A stretch of 58,412 bases of DNA from Candidatus Gastranaerophilales bacterium (lineage in GTDB: Bacteria > Cyanobacteriota > Vampirovibrionia > Gastranaerophilales > JAILCC01), in assembly GCA_028696075.1 (NCBI GenBank), contig JAQVHS010000008.1, positions 1-58,412 on the forward strand, written 5' to 3'. Below are positions 46,287-56,327 of this stretch, one piece after another (position 1 is the first letter of the stretch; each line of letters starts with the position of its first letter). Position numbers and translations under genes: made by a program. Below the pieces are notes generated by a model. It saw only the letters and a program-made list of their open reading frames with translations, was not told the origin of the DNA and searched no databases.

Positions 46287-47643
46287 AAAAATACTGATGA
46301 TATTTTTAAGCGCGATTTTGGTGTTTAATCTCACACCTGCATTTGCATTTTTTAAATCAAATAATACCGCTCAAAATAAAATTGAACCTGCCAAAAAACT
46401 TGAGTATGTTAATGCGGGATTTTTTGAGGAGTTTCAGGATGAATATTTATCAGGTTATATAATAAAAGCCGTAAATGCTAATCATAACGCAAGGCAGGCA
46501 AGCTACAAAACCATGGAATACAGAGAGAACATCAAAGTAGCGCTTGGCGCACAGCTGCCCGCGTTAAGTGTCGGGGTAGATTATTTAGGGTTAAAAATTC
46601 CGGATGAAGGACCTGCCAGCCTGTTTAAAAAAAACAATCTTATAATGCCTTTTAATGCAAGCTGGGAGCTTGATTTACTTTTAAAAAACAACGATAAACG
46701 CTTAAGCACAAAAAAAGTTTACGAAGCTTCCGTTGAAGAAGAAAAAGCGATTTATATAGCATTAGCCGCTGATGTAGCGAGCGCGTATTTTAATATCCTG
46801 AATTTGGACAAGCAAATTCAAATTAACCAATGTATCATTAAAAACCAAAAAGAAATTTATGAACGCAACAAACGAATGCTTAAACAGGGGGTTATATCCC
46901 AAACCGAATTAAATAAGCAAAAACAAAGTCTTGATAATTTAACGGTTTCAACCGATGAGCTTCTAAAACAGCGCGCAATGCTGTTAAACCAGCTCAGACT
47001 TCTTATCGGTGAAAATCCCGATTATGAAGTAAAAAGAAGCTGTATTGATAAAATAAGTTTAAAAAATAACCCGCCTTCTTCAATTTCATCAGACGTAATT
47101 TATGCAAGACCTGATGTACTTGCAGCGGAAAAACAGCTTGAAAGTGCGGGTATTAACGTCAAAGTAGCAAGAAAAGAGCTTTTGCCGACGTTTAAAATCA
47201 CGGGCGTGATGGCTTTTTCAAGTATGTACGGGAACTTTTTCAGCTGGGATGGCGCTATTGCAGCGCTTTTGGCAGGCGCTACGCAGGAGTTATTCGCCGG
47301 CGGCAGAAGGCTTGCGAATTTAAGAATTAAAAAACTGCAATACGAGCAATTATTTGAAAATTATAAACAGGTTGACTTAAATGCTGCCAAAGAAGTTAAC
47401 GATGCTCTTTTAATTTCAAAATACGATTATAACATTTACGAAAAAACCTTCAATAACAACTGCCTTGAAGCCGGAAATTTCGAAATGACAAAGAATAAAT
47501 ATTCAAGAGGCACTATAAATACGATAGAGCTTTTAAACAGACAGAATGATTTGTTTGCTCTGAATAAAGAACTGGCAAGCAAAAAAACCGATAATTTAGT
47601 GGATTTAATAACTTTATATAAAGCCGTTGGAGGTCAATTATGA
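46279..47643 (+). CDS. TolC/NodT-type outer membrane channel
   Basis: 454 residues. Signal peptide (to about residue 25, AFA). Two repeated coiled-coil/beta modules typical of TolC channels: NANHNARQASYKTMEYREN, then PALSVGVDYLG, and ARPDVLAAEKQLESAG in the second half, with the LLNRQNDLFALNKEL end. A lipobox is not seen. Forms the outer membrane exit for the following fusion protein and ABC transporter. Overlaps both neighbours by a few bases. Confidence 0.9.
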   Translation: MNKKILMIFLSAILVFNLTPAFAFFKSNNTAQNKIEPAKKLEYVNAGFFEEFQDEYLSGYIIKAVNANHNARQASYKTMEYRENIKVALGAQLPALSVGVDYLGLKIPDEGPASLFKKNNLIMPFNASWELDLLLKNNDKRLSTKKVYEASVEEEKAIYIALAADVASAYFNILNLDKQIQINQCIIKNQKEIYERNKRMLKQGVISQTELNKQKQSLDNLTVSTDELLKQRAMLLNQLRLLIGENPDYEVKRSCIDKISLKNNPPSSISSDVIYARPDVLAAEKQLESAGINVKVARKELLPTFKITGVMAFSSMYGNFFSWDGAIAALLAGATQELFAGGRRLANLRIKKLQYEQLFENYKQVDLNAAKEVNDALLISKYDYNIYEKTFNNNCLEAGNFEMTKNKYSRGTINTIELLNRQNDLFALNKELASKKTDNLVDLITLYKAVGGQL

Positions 47644-48494
47644 AAAGAAAATGGAAGATTGTAATTATATTAATTATTTTAGCTGCAATCATAACTTTGT
47701 TTTATGTTGTAACGAAGAAAAAAGCGCCGAATGATGAATTGACCCTTTTTGGCAACATTGAGATAAGGCAGGTGGATTTGAGCTTTCAAGTACCGGGGCA
47801 AATTCTTAAAATGCTGAAAGAAGAGGGCGACAGCGTAGCAAAGGGTGAACTTATCGCGGTTTTGGATGACAGAGATTATGCGGATAACCTTTCAAAAGCA
47901 AAAGCGGATGTTCAAAGAACCAAAGCCGTCAGCGAAAATGCACTTGCCGTTTATAACCGCAAGGCGCCTTTGTGCGGTGATAATACTATTTCAAAGCAGG
48001 AATGCGATAATCTTTTGTACAATAAAAACGAAACAAAGGCCGCTTACGAAGCTGCTGTTGCAAATATGAATTTTACGGACAACCAGCTTAAATACACAAA
48101 AGCCTATGCCCCTGATGAAGGGATTGTAACCGTACGTGTGCAGGAACCCGGAGCAACGGTTGCTAAAGGTCAGATTATTTATACCGTTGTAAAGAATAAA
48201 CCGATTTGGGTCAGAGCTTACGTTCCGGAAACCCATTTAGGCAACATAAAATACGGGATAAAAGCAGTTGTCTGCACAGACAGCAAAGACCCTGAAACAG
48301 GCGAAAAAAGACAATATGAAGGACGTATAGGCTATATTTCTCCGATTGCCGAATTTACCCCCAAAACCGTTCAAACAGAAGATTTAAGAACGGATTTGGT
48401 TTACAGAATAAGAGTTTACATTGATGATACGGATGCCTTTTTACGTCAGGGTATGCCTGTTACAGTTAAAATTAAACTTCTGAATCAAGGATAA
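47640..48494 (+). CDS. HlyD-family membrane fusion protein, YbhG-like
   Basis: 284 residues. One N-terminal transmembrane helix (about 5-24). Barrel-sandwich hybrid pair: LTLFGNIEIRQVDLSFQVPG and GDSVAKGELIAVLDDRDYAD, then a helical hairpin, then APDEGIVTVRVQEPGATVAK. Links the inner-membrane ABC transporter to the channel. Its start and YbhF-like neighbour are typical of the ybhGFSR set. Overlaps the channel gene by four bases. Confidence 0.9.
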   Translation: MKRKWKIVIILIILAAIITLFYVVTKKKAPNDELTLFGNIEIRQVDLSFQVPGQILKMLKEEGDSVAKGELIAVLDDRDYADNLSKAKADVQRTKAVSENALAVYNRKAPLCGDNTISKQECDNLLYNKNETKAAYEAAVANMNFTDNQLKYTKAYAPDEGIVTVRVQEPGATVAKGQIIYTVVKNKPIWVRAYVPETHLGNIKYGIKAVVCTDSKDPETGEKRQYEGRIGYISPIAEFTPKTVQTEDLRTDLVYRIRVYIDDTDAFLRQGMPVTVKIKLLNQG

Positions 48495-48503
48495 ATTTTA
48501 CAA

Positions 48504-50000
48504 ATGGAACATACCGTTCAAATAACCGACTTAACCAAAATATTCACGGGCAGCGCCGCTGCCGCAATAGATAACCTTTCGCTGAATATTGAAAAAGGCA
48601 AAATCACAGGGCTGATGGGCGCAGACGGCGCGGGTAAAACTACTCTGATACGTTTGGTTACCGGGCTTTTGCGTCCGACCTCGGGGAATATTACCACACT
48701 CGGGCTTAATCCTTACAAACAAAAATCCGCTTTAAATCCCAAAATCGGCTATATGCCGCAAAAATTCGGGCTTTATGAGGATTTAACCGTCATAGAAAAT
48801 CTCAATCTGTATGCGGACTTGAAAAATGTAAGAAGAGATTTTAAACGGCTGCTTGAATTTACGGACTTAACGAACTTTCAAGACCGCCTTGCAGGAAAGC
48901 TTTCAGGCGGTATGAAGCAAAAACTGGGGCTTGCATGTTCTTTGCTGGGAAATCCCGAATTTTTAGTGCTTGATGAACCGTCTGTGGGGGTTGACCCTAT
49001 TTCAAGGCGGGAGCTGATGAAAATGGTACAAGAATCAATGAACGAAAATATGACGGTGCTATGGTCAACCGCATATCTTGATGAGGCTCACAGCTTTGAT
49101 ACTGCAATAGTTTTGGACAACGGCAGAGTGATTTTTAACGATAAACCAAACAAGCTCAGCGAAACCACTCAAGGGTTTGAAAATAAGATTATTGAGATTA
49201 TGGGCGGATACAGTGAAGGCGACTCTTTGATTGCAAAAAGTTTTGTGCTTGAACCTTATGAGCTTGAATATCCTGTAGAAGCGCTTAACCTTGTTAAAAA
49301 ATACGGTGATTTTTATGCGGTCGAAGAGAATACTTTTCATATTAAAAAAGGCGAAATCTTCGGGCTTTTAGGTCCAAACGGGGCAGGAAAATCAACTTCT
49401 TTTAAAATGATGTGCGGGCTTGCCAAACCTACAAGCGGAACAGCAAAAATCATGGGGGTGGATATACTAGAAAAGCCTTCTCTTGCACGTTCTTACCTTG
49501 GCTATATGGCACAAAAATTTTCTCTGTATTCGCAGCTCAGTGTCCGCCAAAATTTGAAATTCTTTTCGGGGGTTTACGGGTTATACGGCAAAGAACAAGC
49601 CCGAAGAATAGACGAGGCTATTGATGTATTCGGACTAAAGGAGTACGAATTTCGGAATTCTGAAGAATTGCCGTTAGGATTTAAGCAAAGACTTTCACTT
49701 GCCTGTGCGCTTATTCATAATCCTCCGATTTTGTTTTTGGATGAGCCTACATCAGGGGTTGACGTGGTTACAAGACGTGATTTTTGGAATCATATTAAGG
49801 CGCTTGCCAAAAAAGGGGTTACAATCCTTGTTACAACACACTTTATGGATGAAGCCGAATACTGCGACAGGATAAGTCTTTTCTACAAAGGACGTGCAAT
49901 TTCCGTTGGAACTCCCGAAGAGCTGAAAAATCAGGCTCAGTCCAATACCATGGAAGAGGCTTTTATTACCTTGATACAAGAAAGCGAGAAGCAGGAATGA
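48504..50000 (+). CDS. Fused double ATPase subunit of ABC-2 exporter, YbhF-like
   Basis: 498 residues with two nucleotide-binding domains. First: GADGAGKTT, signature LSGGMKQKLGL, LDEPSVGVDP. Second: GPNGAGKSTS, LPLGFKQRLSLACAL (a degenerate signature) and LFLDEPTSGVD. E. coli YbhF shows the same second signature, which supports the assignment. Powers the two permeases next to it. Substrates of this system are reported as certain drugs in E. coli; here unknown. Confidence 0.93.
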   Translation: MEHTVQITDLTKIFTGSAAAAIDNLSLNIEKGKITGLMGADGAGKTTLIRLVTGLLRPTSGNITTLGLNPYKQKSALNPKIGYMPQKFGLYEDLTVIENLNLYADLKNVRRDFKRLLEFTDLTNFQDRLAGKLSGGMKQKLGLACSLLGNPEFLVLDEPSVGVDPISRRELMKMVQESMNENMTVLWSTAYLDEAHSFDTAIVLDNGRVIFNDKPNKLSETTQGFENKIIEIMGGYSEGDSLIAKSFVLEPYELEYPVEALNLVKKYGDFYAVEENTFHIKKGEIFGLLGPNGAGKSTSFKMMCGLAKPTSGTAKIMGVDILEKPSLARSYLGYMAQKFSLYSQLSVRQNLKFFSGVYGLYGKEQARRIDEAIDVFGLKEYEFRNSEELPLGFKQRLSLACALIHNPPILFLDEPTSGVDVVTRRDFWNHIKALAKKGVTILVTTHFMDEAEYCDRISLFYKGRAISVGTPEELKNQAQSNTMEEAFITLIQESEKQE

Positions 50001-51103
50001 AAATACTTTTAGCGCTTATAAGAAAAGAATTTTATCAAATCATAAGAGACCCCAGCAGTATCTTAATTGCTTTTGTACTGCCGCTTTTGCTTCTTTTTAT
50101 ATATATGTACGGGGTAAACCTTGATACGGTTAAAATCGCTATGGGAATAAAAAACGACGATATGAACCCTGAAATCGCTACTTTAGTCAAGTCATTCGGG
50201 CATAGCAAATACGTTAATTCCACGGTTTATGATGACCCAAATCTTATGTACAGAGATATTATACGCTCAAAATTAAAGGGAGCTGTAATTATACCGAACG
50301 ATTTTTCCATGAAATTATCCCGCGGGCAAACAGCGCAAATGCTTATTATAACCGACGGCAGCGAAGTCAATATGGCAAATTATGCCCAGAGCTACCCTGC
50401 CGCAATCGCACAACAATGGCTGATGACAAGCAAATACGCTCATTTGGCGCAAAAAACCTTAGTCGATACCGACGCAAGATACTGGTACAATCAGGATATT
50501 AACAGTCATTATTTTATTCTGCCGGGGTCTATAGCAGTTACGATGACACTTATCGGGATGCTTTTAACTGCTCTTGTCATTGCAAGAGAATGGGAACGAG
50601 GTACCATGGAAGCCCTTATCAGCACAAAAGCAAACAAATTCCAGATTGTGGCAGGTAAATATATTCCGTACTTTATGCTCGGAATGCTTTCAATGCTGTT
50701 TAGTATGTTTATGTGCATTGTGGTTTTTCAAATACCGTTTAGGGGTAGTTTGTCAGTGTTTTTCGGGGTTGGCGGTTTGTTTTTGTTTACCTGCCTCGGG
50801 ATAGGGCTTTTGATTTCTACGAACTTCAAAGACCAGTTTTTGGCAAGCCAGGCTGCTATTGCCATAGGGTTTTTACCCGCATTGCTTTTATCGGGGCTGG
50901 TTTTCCCTATTAATTCAATGCCGTTGTTTTTTCAGTATTTAACGCTGATTTTACCGCCAAGGTATTTTATAGCGTTTATTCAGAGTGAATTTATGGCAGG
51001 TACCGTAAATGAAATTGTTTTTATCAACTCAATCTTTTTAACGGTTTTAGGCGTTGTTTTATTTTTGTTGGTTTATAAAAAAACAGCTATGAGGCTCGAT
51101 TGA
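49997..51103 (+). CDS. ABC-2 permease, YbhS-like
   Basis: 368 residues. About six membrane segments: one at 20-38, and a group from about 175 to 365. The extracytoplasmic loop with the IITDGSEVNMANYAQSY segment and the REWERGTMEALISTKA cytoplasmic helix are YbhS-like. Pairs with the next permease. Overlaps the ATPase by four bases. Confidence 0.92.
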   Translation: MKILLALIRKEFYQIIRDPSSILIAFVLPLLLLFIYMYGVNLDTVKIAMGIKNDDMNPEIATLVKSFGHSKYVNSTVYDDPNLMYRDIIRSKLKGAVIIPNDFSMKLSRGQTAQMLIITDGSEVNMANYAQSYPAAIAQQWLMTSKYAHLAQKTLVDTDARYWYNQDINSHYFILPGSIAVTMTLIGMLLTALVIAREWERGTMEALISTKANKFQIVAGKYIPYFMLGMLSMLFSMFMCIVVFQIPFRGSLSVFFGVGGLFLFTCLGIGLLISTNFKDQFLASQAAIAIGFLPALLLSGLVFPINSMPLFFQYLTLILPPRYFIAFIQSEFMAGTVNEIVFINSIFLTVLGVVLFLLVYKKTAMRLD

Positions 51104-51105
51104 TT

Positions 51106-52206
51106 ATGTTTAGCAGGGTTTTATCATTAATAAGAAAAGAATTTATTGCTATTTGGAAAGACCCAAAAAGCCGTGCATTAACTATAATTCCGCCGCTTTT
51201 GCAGCTGTTTGTTTTTGCAAATGCTATTACCATGGAAATTAAAAATATTGATATGGTTGTTTTAGACAGAAGCAATACTTATGAATCAAGAGAACTTGTG
51301 TCAGGATTTAGTTCGTCTAAGTGGTTCAGGCATATAAAATACGTTGAAAATGACAAACAGCTTGAACATGAAATCCAAACCCAGCACGTACAAATGGGTA
51401 TGGAGATACAAAGCGATTTTGCGGACAAATTAAAGCAAAAACAACCTACACAGGTTTTAATCATAGTGGACGGCAGACAAACCAATACCGCCGCAATTAT
51501 AAATTCTTATGCCTTGAGGATTATAGATGAATATTCACAAATAACCGTTCCGCAGCAAGGCGCTAAAATCCAAACGGTTGTGCGAAACTGGTTCAACCCG
51601 AACCTTGAATACCAATGGTTTTTGCTTGTGTCGTTGATAACACTTTTGGCGCTGATAATAACGTTGATTTTAACCTCGCTTTCTATAGCAAGAGAGCGGG
51701 AGCTGGGTACTTTTGACCAGCTTATAGTCAGTCCTTTGACGTCTTTTGAAATCCTGCTGGGCAAAACAATCCCGCCGCTTTGTATCTCGATGATTTTGAC
51801 CTGCTTTATGACCGTGGTAACTCTTACCGTTTTTAAAGTGCCTTTTGTCGGGTCGCCATGGCTGTTTTTGTTATCGGTGTTTGTTTCGCTCCTGTCTATT
51901 GTGGGGATAGGACTTTTTATTTCTTCACTTTGCAAAACCCAGCAGCAGGCGCTTTTGGGTGTATTTACCTTTCAAATGCCTGCGGTTTTATTATCAGGGT
52001 TTATTTCACCTATTGAGGATATGCCGGTGTTTTTGCAGTATATTACCTGGCTCAACCCTATAAGGTTTTTTATGCTGATTTCAAAAGGGATATTCTTAAA
52101 AGGGATGGGGATAGAAGATGTTGCAATGAATTATATTCCGCTGCTCATTATTGCTGTTATAACTTTGAGCGTTGCGAGTTTTACCTTTAAGCAAAGATTG
52201 GATTAA
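51106..52206 (+). CDS. ABC-2 permease, YbhR-like
   Basis: 366 residues from the ATG at 51106; a TTG at 51100 in frame is the alternative. Same topology as its neighbour: LIRKEFIAIWKDPKSRA near the start, the IIVDGRQTNTAAIINSY loop, ARERELGTFDQLIVSPLT and the NPIRFFMLISKGI end match YbhR. Last gene of the operon; no clear terminator between it and the convergent gtrA. Confidence 0.92.
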   Translation: MFSRVLSLIRKEFIAIWKDPKSRALTIIPPLLQLFVFANAITMEIKNIDMVVLDRSNTYESRELVSGFSSSKWFRHIKYVENDKQLEHEIQTQHVQMGMEIQSDFADKLKQKQPTQVLIIVDGRQTNTAAIINSYALRIIDEYSQITVPQQGAKIQTVVRNWFNPNLEYQWFLLVSLITLLALIITLILTSLSIARERELGTFDQLIVSPLTSFEILLGKTIPPLCISMILTCFMTVVTLTVFKVPFVGSPWLFLLSVFVSLLSIVGIGLFISSLCKTQQQALLGVFTFQMPAVLLSGFISPIEDMPVFLQYITWLNPIRFFMLISKGIFLKGMGIEDVAMNYIPLLIIAVITLSVASFTFKQRLD

Positions 52207-52224
52207 ACAGTCTGCATTTTTGTT

Positions 52225-52635
52225 TTATCTGAATAAAAGAAACTTTCTTGTTAAAAAATTAAACGTAAAAGAAATACCGGTAGCTAAAATTTTAGATACT
52301 ATATAGTGGCAATGCAGCATTTCGGTGAAAAAGTACATTAATGCCGTAAAAACACCTAACCCCAATATGCCGAGCATAAAGAAAATAAAGAATTCAACAC
52401 GTTTGCTCTTCACGTTTCTGTTGTTAAAAACATAAAATATACTCAAATAATAATGCAATACAGAAGCAAGTGTGTAAGCCGAAGCGGCGGAAATCATATA
52501 ATAAATATGAGCAAACTCCGTCATTGCAATCAAAATCACAAAATCAACAGCTGTTACCACAAACCCGACTAAAATATACTTATAATATTCATGAAAAAGT
52601 TTCCCGAATTTTTCTCCCAATATATCAGTAAACAT
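52225..52635 (-). CDS. GtrA family membrane protein
   Basis: 136 residues, four hydrophobic helices (about 17-35, 41-60, 78-98 and 108-128). GtrA-like proteins flip undecaprenyl-linked sugars or act in polymer assembly. Ends RKFLLFR as in the family. Five bases after smpB, so probably the last gene of the mutS-smpB-gtrA run. Confidence 0.85.
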   Translation of the reverse strand: MFTDILGEKFGKLFHEYYKYILVGFVVTAVDFVILIAMTEFAHIYYMISAASAYTLASVLHYYLSIFYVFNNRNVKSKRVEFFIFFMLGILGLGVFTALMYFFTEMLHCHYIVSKILATGISFTFNFLTRKFLLFR

Positions 52636-52640
52636 ACTTC

Positions 52641-53099
52641 CTATCTCTCTTTCAACGCTCTGTCTATTTCTCTTTTAACTGTTTTTTTCGCTATACTGTC
52701 TCTCTTGTCGTGCAGATTTTTACCTTTTGCAAGCCCTATTTCTACTTTTGCCCAGCCGCCTGAGAGGAACACTGATAACGGTACTAAAGTCAAGCCTGAT
52801 TCTTTGGTTTTGCCGATAAGTTTGGCGATTTCTTTTTTATTAAAAAGCAGCTTGCGTGTTCTTAAAGGCTCATGGTTATAGCGGTTTCCCTGCTCATAGG
52901 GGTTAATATGCACGTTGTAAAGCCATGCTTCGTTGTTCTCTATCCTTGCGAAACCGTCCTTGAGATTAATTGCGCCTTTGCGAATTGATTTAATCTCTGT
53001 GCCAAACAAAACAATGCCTGCCGTGTATTTTTCCACAATCGTATAATCATGGTAAGCTTTTTTATTTGAAGCAACGGTTTTCTCCTGTTTAGCGCCCAT
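52641..53099 (-). CDS. smpB: SsrA-binding protein
   Basis: 152 residues, usual size. Binds tmRNA for ribosome rescue. [18 protein letters not shown], then [19 protein letters not shown] and [14 protein letters not shown] are typical, ending with a basic tail DRALKER. Four bases after mutS. The tmRNA gene itself is not in the window. Confidence 0.95.
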   Translation of the reverse strand: MGAKQEKTVASNKKAYHDYTIVEKYTAGIVLFGTEIKSIRKGAINLKDGFARIENNEAWLYNVHINPYEQGNRYNHEPLRTRKLLFNKKEIAKLIGKTKESGLTLVPLSVFLSGGWAKVEIGLAKGKNLHDKRDSIAKKTVKREIDRALKER

Positions 53100-53102
53100 A
53101 AA

Positions 53103-55679
53103 TTATTCCTCAAACAAAGATAACTGCGGAGTGCAAACCACTAAGTCACTGTTGCATTTTTTAGTGTTAATTCTTGCCGTATTATCTTTTTGTATTCTGT
53201 TCATAAGCGCCATAGCTTTTGAAACGACACTGTTTGGCAAGCCTGCTGTTTTTGCTACCTGAATACCGTAGCTTCTTGAAGTTGAACCCGGAACAACTTT
53301 TCGCAAAAATTCAATTTCATCGTTTTCTTCATTTACGGTTACTCTGTAATTTTTAATCTGCGGGTAGCTGTCAGCCATAATATTCAGCTCATGATAATGA
53401 GTGGCAAAAATGCAGCGGGTTTGAAGTTTATTGGCTATAAATTCACTTACGCTCCAAGCTATGGCTACACCGTCATAGGTGCTTGTGCCTCTGCCTATTT
53501 CATCCAGCAATATAAGACTTTTTGAAGTGGCGCAGTTAAGAATATTAGCTGTTTCAAGCATTTCGACCATAAAAGTCGATTGCCCCAGAGTCAAATCATC
53601 CACAGCGCCTATCCTCGTAAAAATCTTGTCTACTGCCCCGATTTTAGCGAACTTTGCAGGCACAAAACTCCCTATCTGAGCCAAAACAACAATAAGTGCA
53701 TTTTGGCGCATATAGGTTGATTTTCCTGCCATATTGGGACCCGTTAAAATCATAAACTGCGCCGTATCAGGATTTTTTTGAGCGGCACAAAGTTCCAGGT
53801 CATTATCCACATAAGTACCTAAAGGAAGGATTTTCTCCAAAACAGCATGCCTGCCTTGCTGCACAATCAAGTCGTCCGAATTATCGACAATCGGTCTTAC
53901 ATAGTTATTTTCATAAGCACAGGAGGCAAAAGACAACAAAACATCCAGAGCCGCAACATCATTTGCAAAACGCTTCAATTCGTTTACAAAGTCTTTTGTA
54001 TATTCTCTAAAATCGGAAAAAATCTGATATTCAATGTCAATGCTTCTTGATTGGGCGTTCAAGACTTCATCCTCGTGTTTTTTAAGCTCAGGTGTAATAT
54101 AGCGCTCCGCGTTGGTGAGGGTTTGTTTCCTGATATAATTTGCAGGTACTTGCGAAGTATTGGCGTGCGTGATTTCTATAAAATATCCGAATGACTTGCT
54201 ATATCCTACTTTTAAAGACCTAATGCCTGTTTTTTCTTTCTCCTTTTCTTCAAAATCCTCGAGCCAGGCTTTGCCGTTTGTCAGCAAATTCCGCTGATAA
54301 TCAAGCTCTTCATTAACGCCTGCATTAATAAGATTACCTTCTTTTATTGATACGGGAGGATTTTCAAAAATTGTACGCTCAATGATTGAAGCTAAATCAG
54401 CCAGTGCAGGGCGTTCATCTTCAAAAACTTTTAAATATCCGGAGCGTGAATTAGCCAAAAATTCATTTATTTGAGGAACAGTTGCCAAAGACTGCTTTAA
54501 AGACAAATAATCACGGGCATTTGCGCTGTTATTTGTAATTCTTATCGCAAGCCTCTCTACATCATAAACCCTGTCTAAAAGCAGTTTTAAATCCATTCTT
54601 TTTTTTGAATCTTCAAGCAGCTCTTCCACACCGTCTTGTCTTAAGTTGATTTCTTTAACATCCAAAAGCGGCTGGTTAAGCCAGTTTCTCAAAAGTCTTG
54701 AACCCATGTTTGTGGAAGTTTGGTTAATTGCCCATAGTAAACTGCCTTTGTAAGTTTTTTCTCTGGCGGTCGCAATAAGCTCTAACCCTTTTTGAGCGTT
54801 AGCATCAATATTCATATAAGCTTCAACGCTGTAAGGTGAAATAACATCAAACTTTGACATGTTATCTCTTTGTGAATGTCTAAGGTAAGATAAAATAGCG
54901 CCTGCCGCGCACAATGCCTGCTCAAATTCGGGGTAACCGTATGCATTAAGGTTTTCGGCATTAAAAATTTCTTTTATGAGTTTTTGTGCATTTTCAAAGC
55001 TGAAGCACTGTTTATCAAGCAAAGTACAATTATAATTTTCTTTGACGTCTTTTGGCACATCTGCGATTAAATCAGATACAATCTGAAAATCCTTCAATTC
55101 AAGTTTTTTGGCAACAGCGAGGATTTCAGCCGGGTTAATACGCTCAAGCTGGGAGTTTAAATTTTCTATACCTGATTGTGTAATCCTAAATTCGCCTGTT
55201 GTAATATCACAGTAAGCAAGCGCAAAAGCATTTTTTTGATTATTAATAAGCAAAGCCGCAAGATAATTGTTTTTGTCGGCATCTAACAGGGAAGATTCTA
55301 TAATAGTTCCTGCGCTTATTGTTCTTGTAACTTCTCTTTTGACAAGTCCTTTAGCTTCAGACGGATCTTCCATCTGGTCGCAGATAGCTACTTTTAAGCC
55401 TTTAGAGAGCATTTTTTGCATATAGTTGTCGATTGCTTTTGCAGGAATGCCCGCCATTGCAATTCTGCCGTTGCCGCCTGCTTCGCGGCTTGTTAATGTA
55501 ATTTCAAGCGCTTTTGCAGTAATAATAGCGTCTTCTAAAAATGTTTCGTAAAAATCACCCATCCGATAAAAAAGAATGACGTCCTGATGTTGCTCTTTCA
55601 CATTCAAATACTGCTTAAGCATAGGTGTAAGCTTTGATTTATCAATATTTTTACTTGTTAAATCATAAATATTAGACAT
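53103..55679 (-). CDS. mutS: DNA mismatch repair protein MutS
   Basis: 858 residues. Recognises mismatches. The N-terminal MLKQYLNVKEQHQDVILFYR, then GDFYETF (Phe/Glu mismatch motif) and the C-terminal Walker A GPNMAGKSTY with DEIGRGTSTYDGVAIAW are intact. A TATAGT-like -10 lies upstream at 55711-55716 on the minus strand. Starts the mutS-smpB-gtrA run. Confidence 0.96.
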   Translation of the reverse strand: MSNIYDLTSKNIDKSKLTPMLKQYLNVKEQHQDVILFYRMGDFYETFLEDAIITAKALEITLTSREAGGNGRIAMAGIPAKAIDNYMQKMLSKGLKVAICDQMEDPSEAKGLVKREVTRTISAGTIIESSLLDADKNNYLAALLINNQKNAFALAYCDITTGEFRITQSGIENLNSQLERINPAEILAVAKKLELKDFQIVSDLIADVPKDVKENYNCTLLDKQCFSFENAQKLIKEIFNAENLNAYGYPEFEQALCAAGAILSYLRHSQRDNMSKFDVISPYSVEAYMNIDANAQKGLELIATAREKTYKGSLLWAINQTSTNMGSRLLRNWLNQPLLDVKEINLRQDGVEELLEDSKKRMDLKLLLDRVYDVERLAIRITNNSANARDYLSLKQSLATVPQINEFLANSRSGYLKVFEDERPALADLASIIERTIFENPPVSIKEGNLINAGVNEELDYQRNLLTNGKAWLEDFEEKEKEKTGIRSLKVGYSKSFGYFIEITHANTSQVPANYIRKQTLTNAERYITPELKKHEDEVLNAQSRSIDIEYQIFSDFREYTKDFVNELKRFANDVAALDVLLSFASCAYENNYVRPIVDNSDDLIVQQGRHAVLEKILPLGTYVDNDLELCAAQKNPDTAQFMILTGPNMAGKSTYMRQNALIVVLAQIGSFVPAKFAKIGAVDKIFTRIGAVDDLTLGQSTFMVEMLETANILNCATSKSLILLDEIGRGTSTYDGVAIAWSVSEFIANKLQTRCIFATHYHELNIMADSYPQIKNYRVTVNEENDEIEFLRKVVPGSTSRSYGIQVAKTAGLPNSVVSKAMALMNRIQKDNTARINTKKCNSDLVVCTPQLSLFEE

Positions 55680-55710
55680 CTTCCCCGTAATTTTTAAGTT
55701 TTGTTCCGTT

Positions 55711-55740
55711 ACTATACTATATCAAAAACTTTGATATAAT
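55711..55740. promoter_or_regulatory. Divergent promoter with 9-bp inverted repeat
   Basis: TATATCAAA and TTTGATATA (55718-55726, 55730-55738) form a perfect inverted repeat; TATAAT at 55735-55740 faces the plus strand and TATAGT at 55711-55716 faces mutS. Confidence 0.5.
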
Positions 55741-55776
55741 TAAAACAATTGATACAATTTCTTAACGGAGAATACA

Positions 55777-55920
55777 ATGGGCTGCCTGAAAAATATTTTT
55801 TCTCTTGTAATTCTGATATTGGCTATAATAGGCTTTATATCAATAGGCGGAGTTAAATTTGTGCAAAATGGTCTTGCGGGAATGCAAGAAAATAATCAAC
55901 AACAAAATCAAAGCAAATAA
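55777..55920 (+). CDS. 47-residue single-pass membrane protein
   Basis: MGCLKNIFSLVILILAIIGF at the start is a membrane helix, followed by a GGVKFVQNGLAGM bend and a Gln/Asn-rich tail ending QQQNQSK. Preceded by a good GGAG site. No family recognised. Transcribed away from mutS. Confidence 0.6.
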   Translation: MGCLKNIFSLVILILAIIGFISIGGVKFVQNGLAGMQENNQQQNQSK

Positions 55921-55989
55921 AAATAACTGACAAATTACTTTTTGTTTAGTTTTAATGTATAAGCATGTGTACTAATTAAGGAATAAAAA

Positions 55990-56322
55990 ATGAATATTAA
56001 TGCTGTGAGCAATACAATGAATTTCGGGGCGCTTTACCCTGACGGTCAAATCGGGAAGCTTGCCAAGCCCGTCAGAAAAATGATTGCCAAGACATTGCAA
56101 GACAAAGATGTCAGACAACTGGCAAAATCGTACGATATTCATTTACGCTGTAATAATTCTCAAGCTATGGTAATTGATGTACTTGATTTACAAAGAAAAG
56201 ACGGCATGCGCAGCGCAAAAATAATATCCGACATAACAACCGCCACAAAGGAAGGGTTAAAAAAGACAATTAAATTTTTAGCCGATTATAACAGTACAGT
56301 AAAATCCATTAACGTAAGGTAA
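55990..56322 (+). CDS. Small hypothetical with N-terminal NFG motif
   Basis: 110 residues. Starts MNINAVSNTMNFGALYPDG; the body is a helix-strand-helix domain. It is paralogous to the next gene: MNIN, NFGxLY, K..xxxxxI-K, K-xxx-xLR fall in the same places. An AAGGAAT site precedes the ATG. Function unknown. Confidence 0.6.
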   Translation: MNINAVSNTMNFGALYPDGQIGKLAKPVRKMIAKTLQDKDVRQLAKSYDIHLRCNNSQAMVIDVLDLQRKDGMRSAKIISDITTATKEGLKKTIKFLADYNSTVKSINVR

Positions 56323-56327
56323 CAGAT

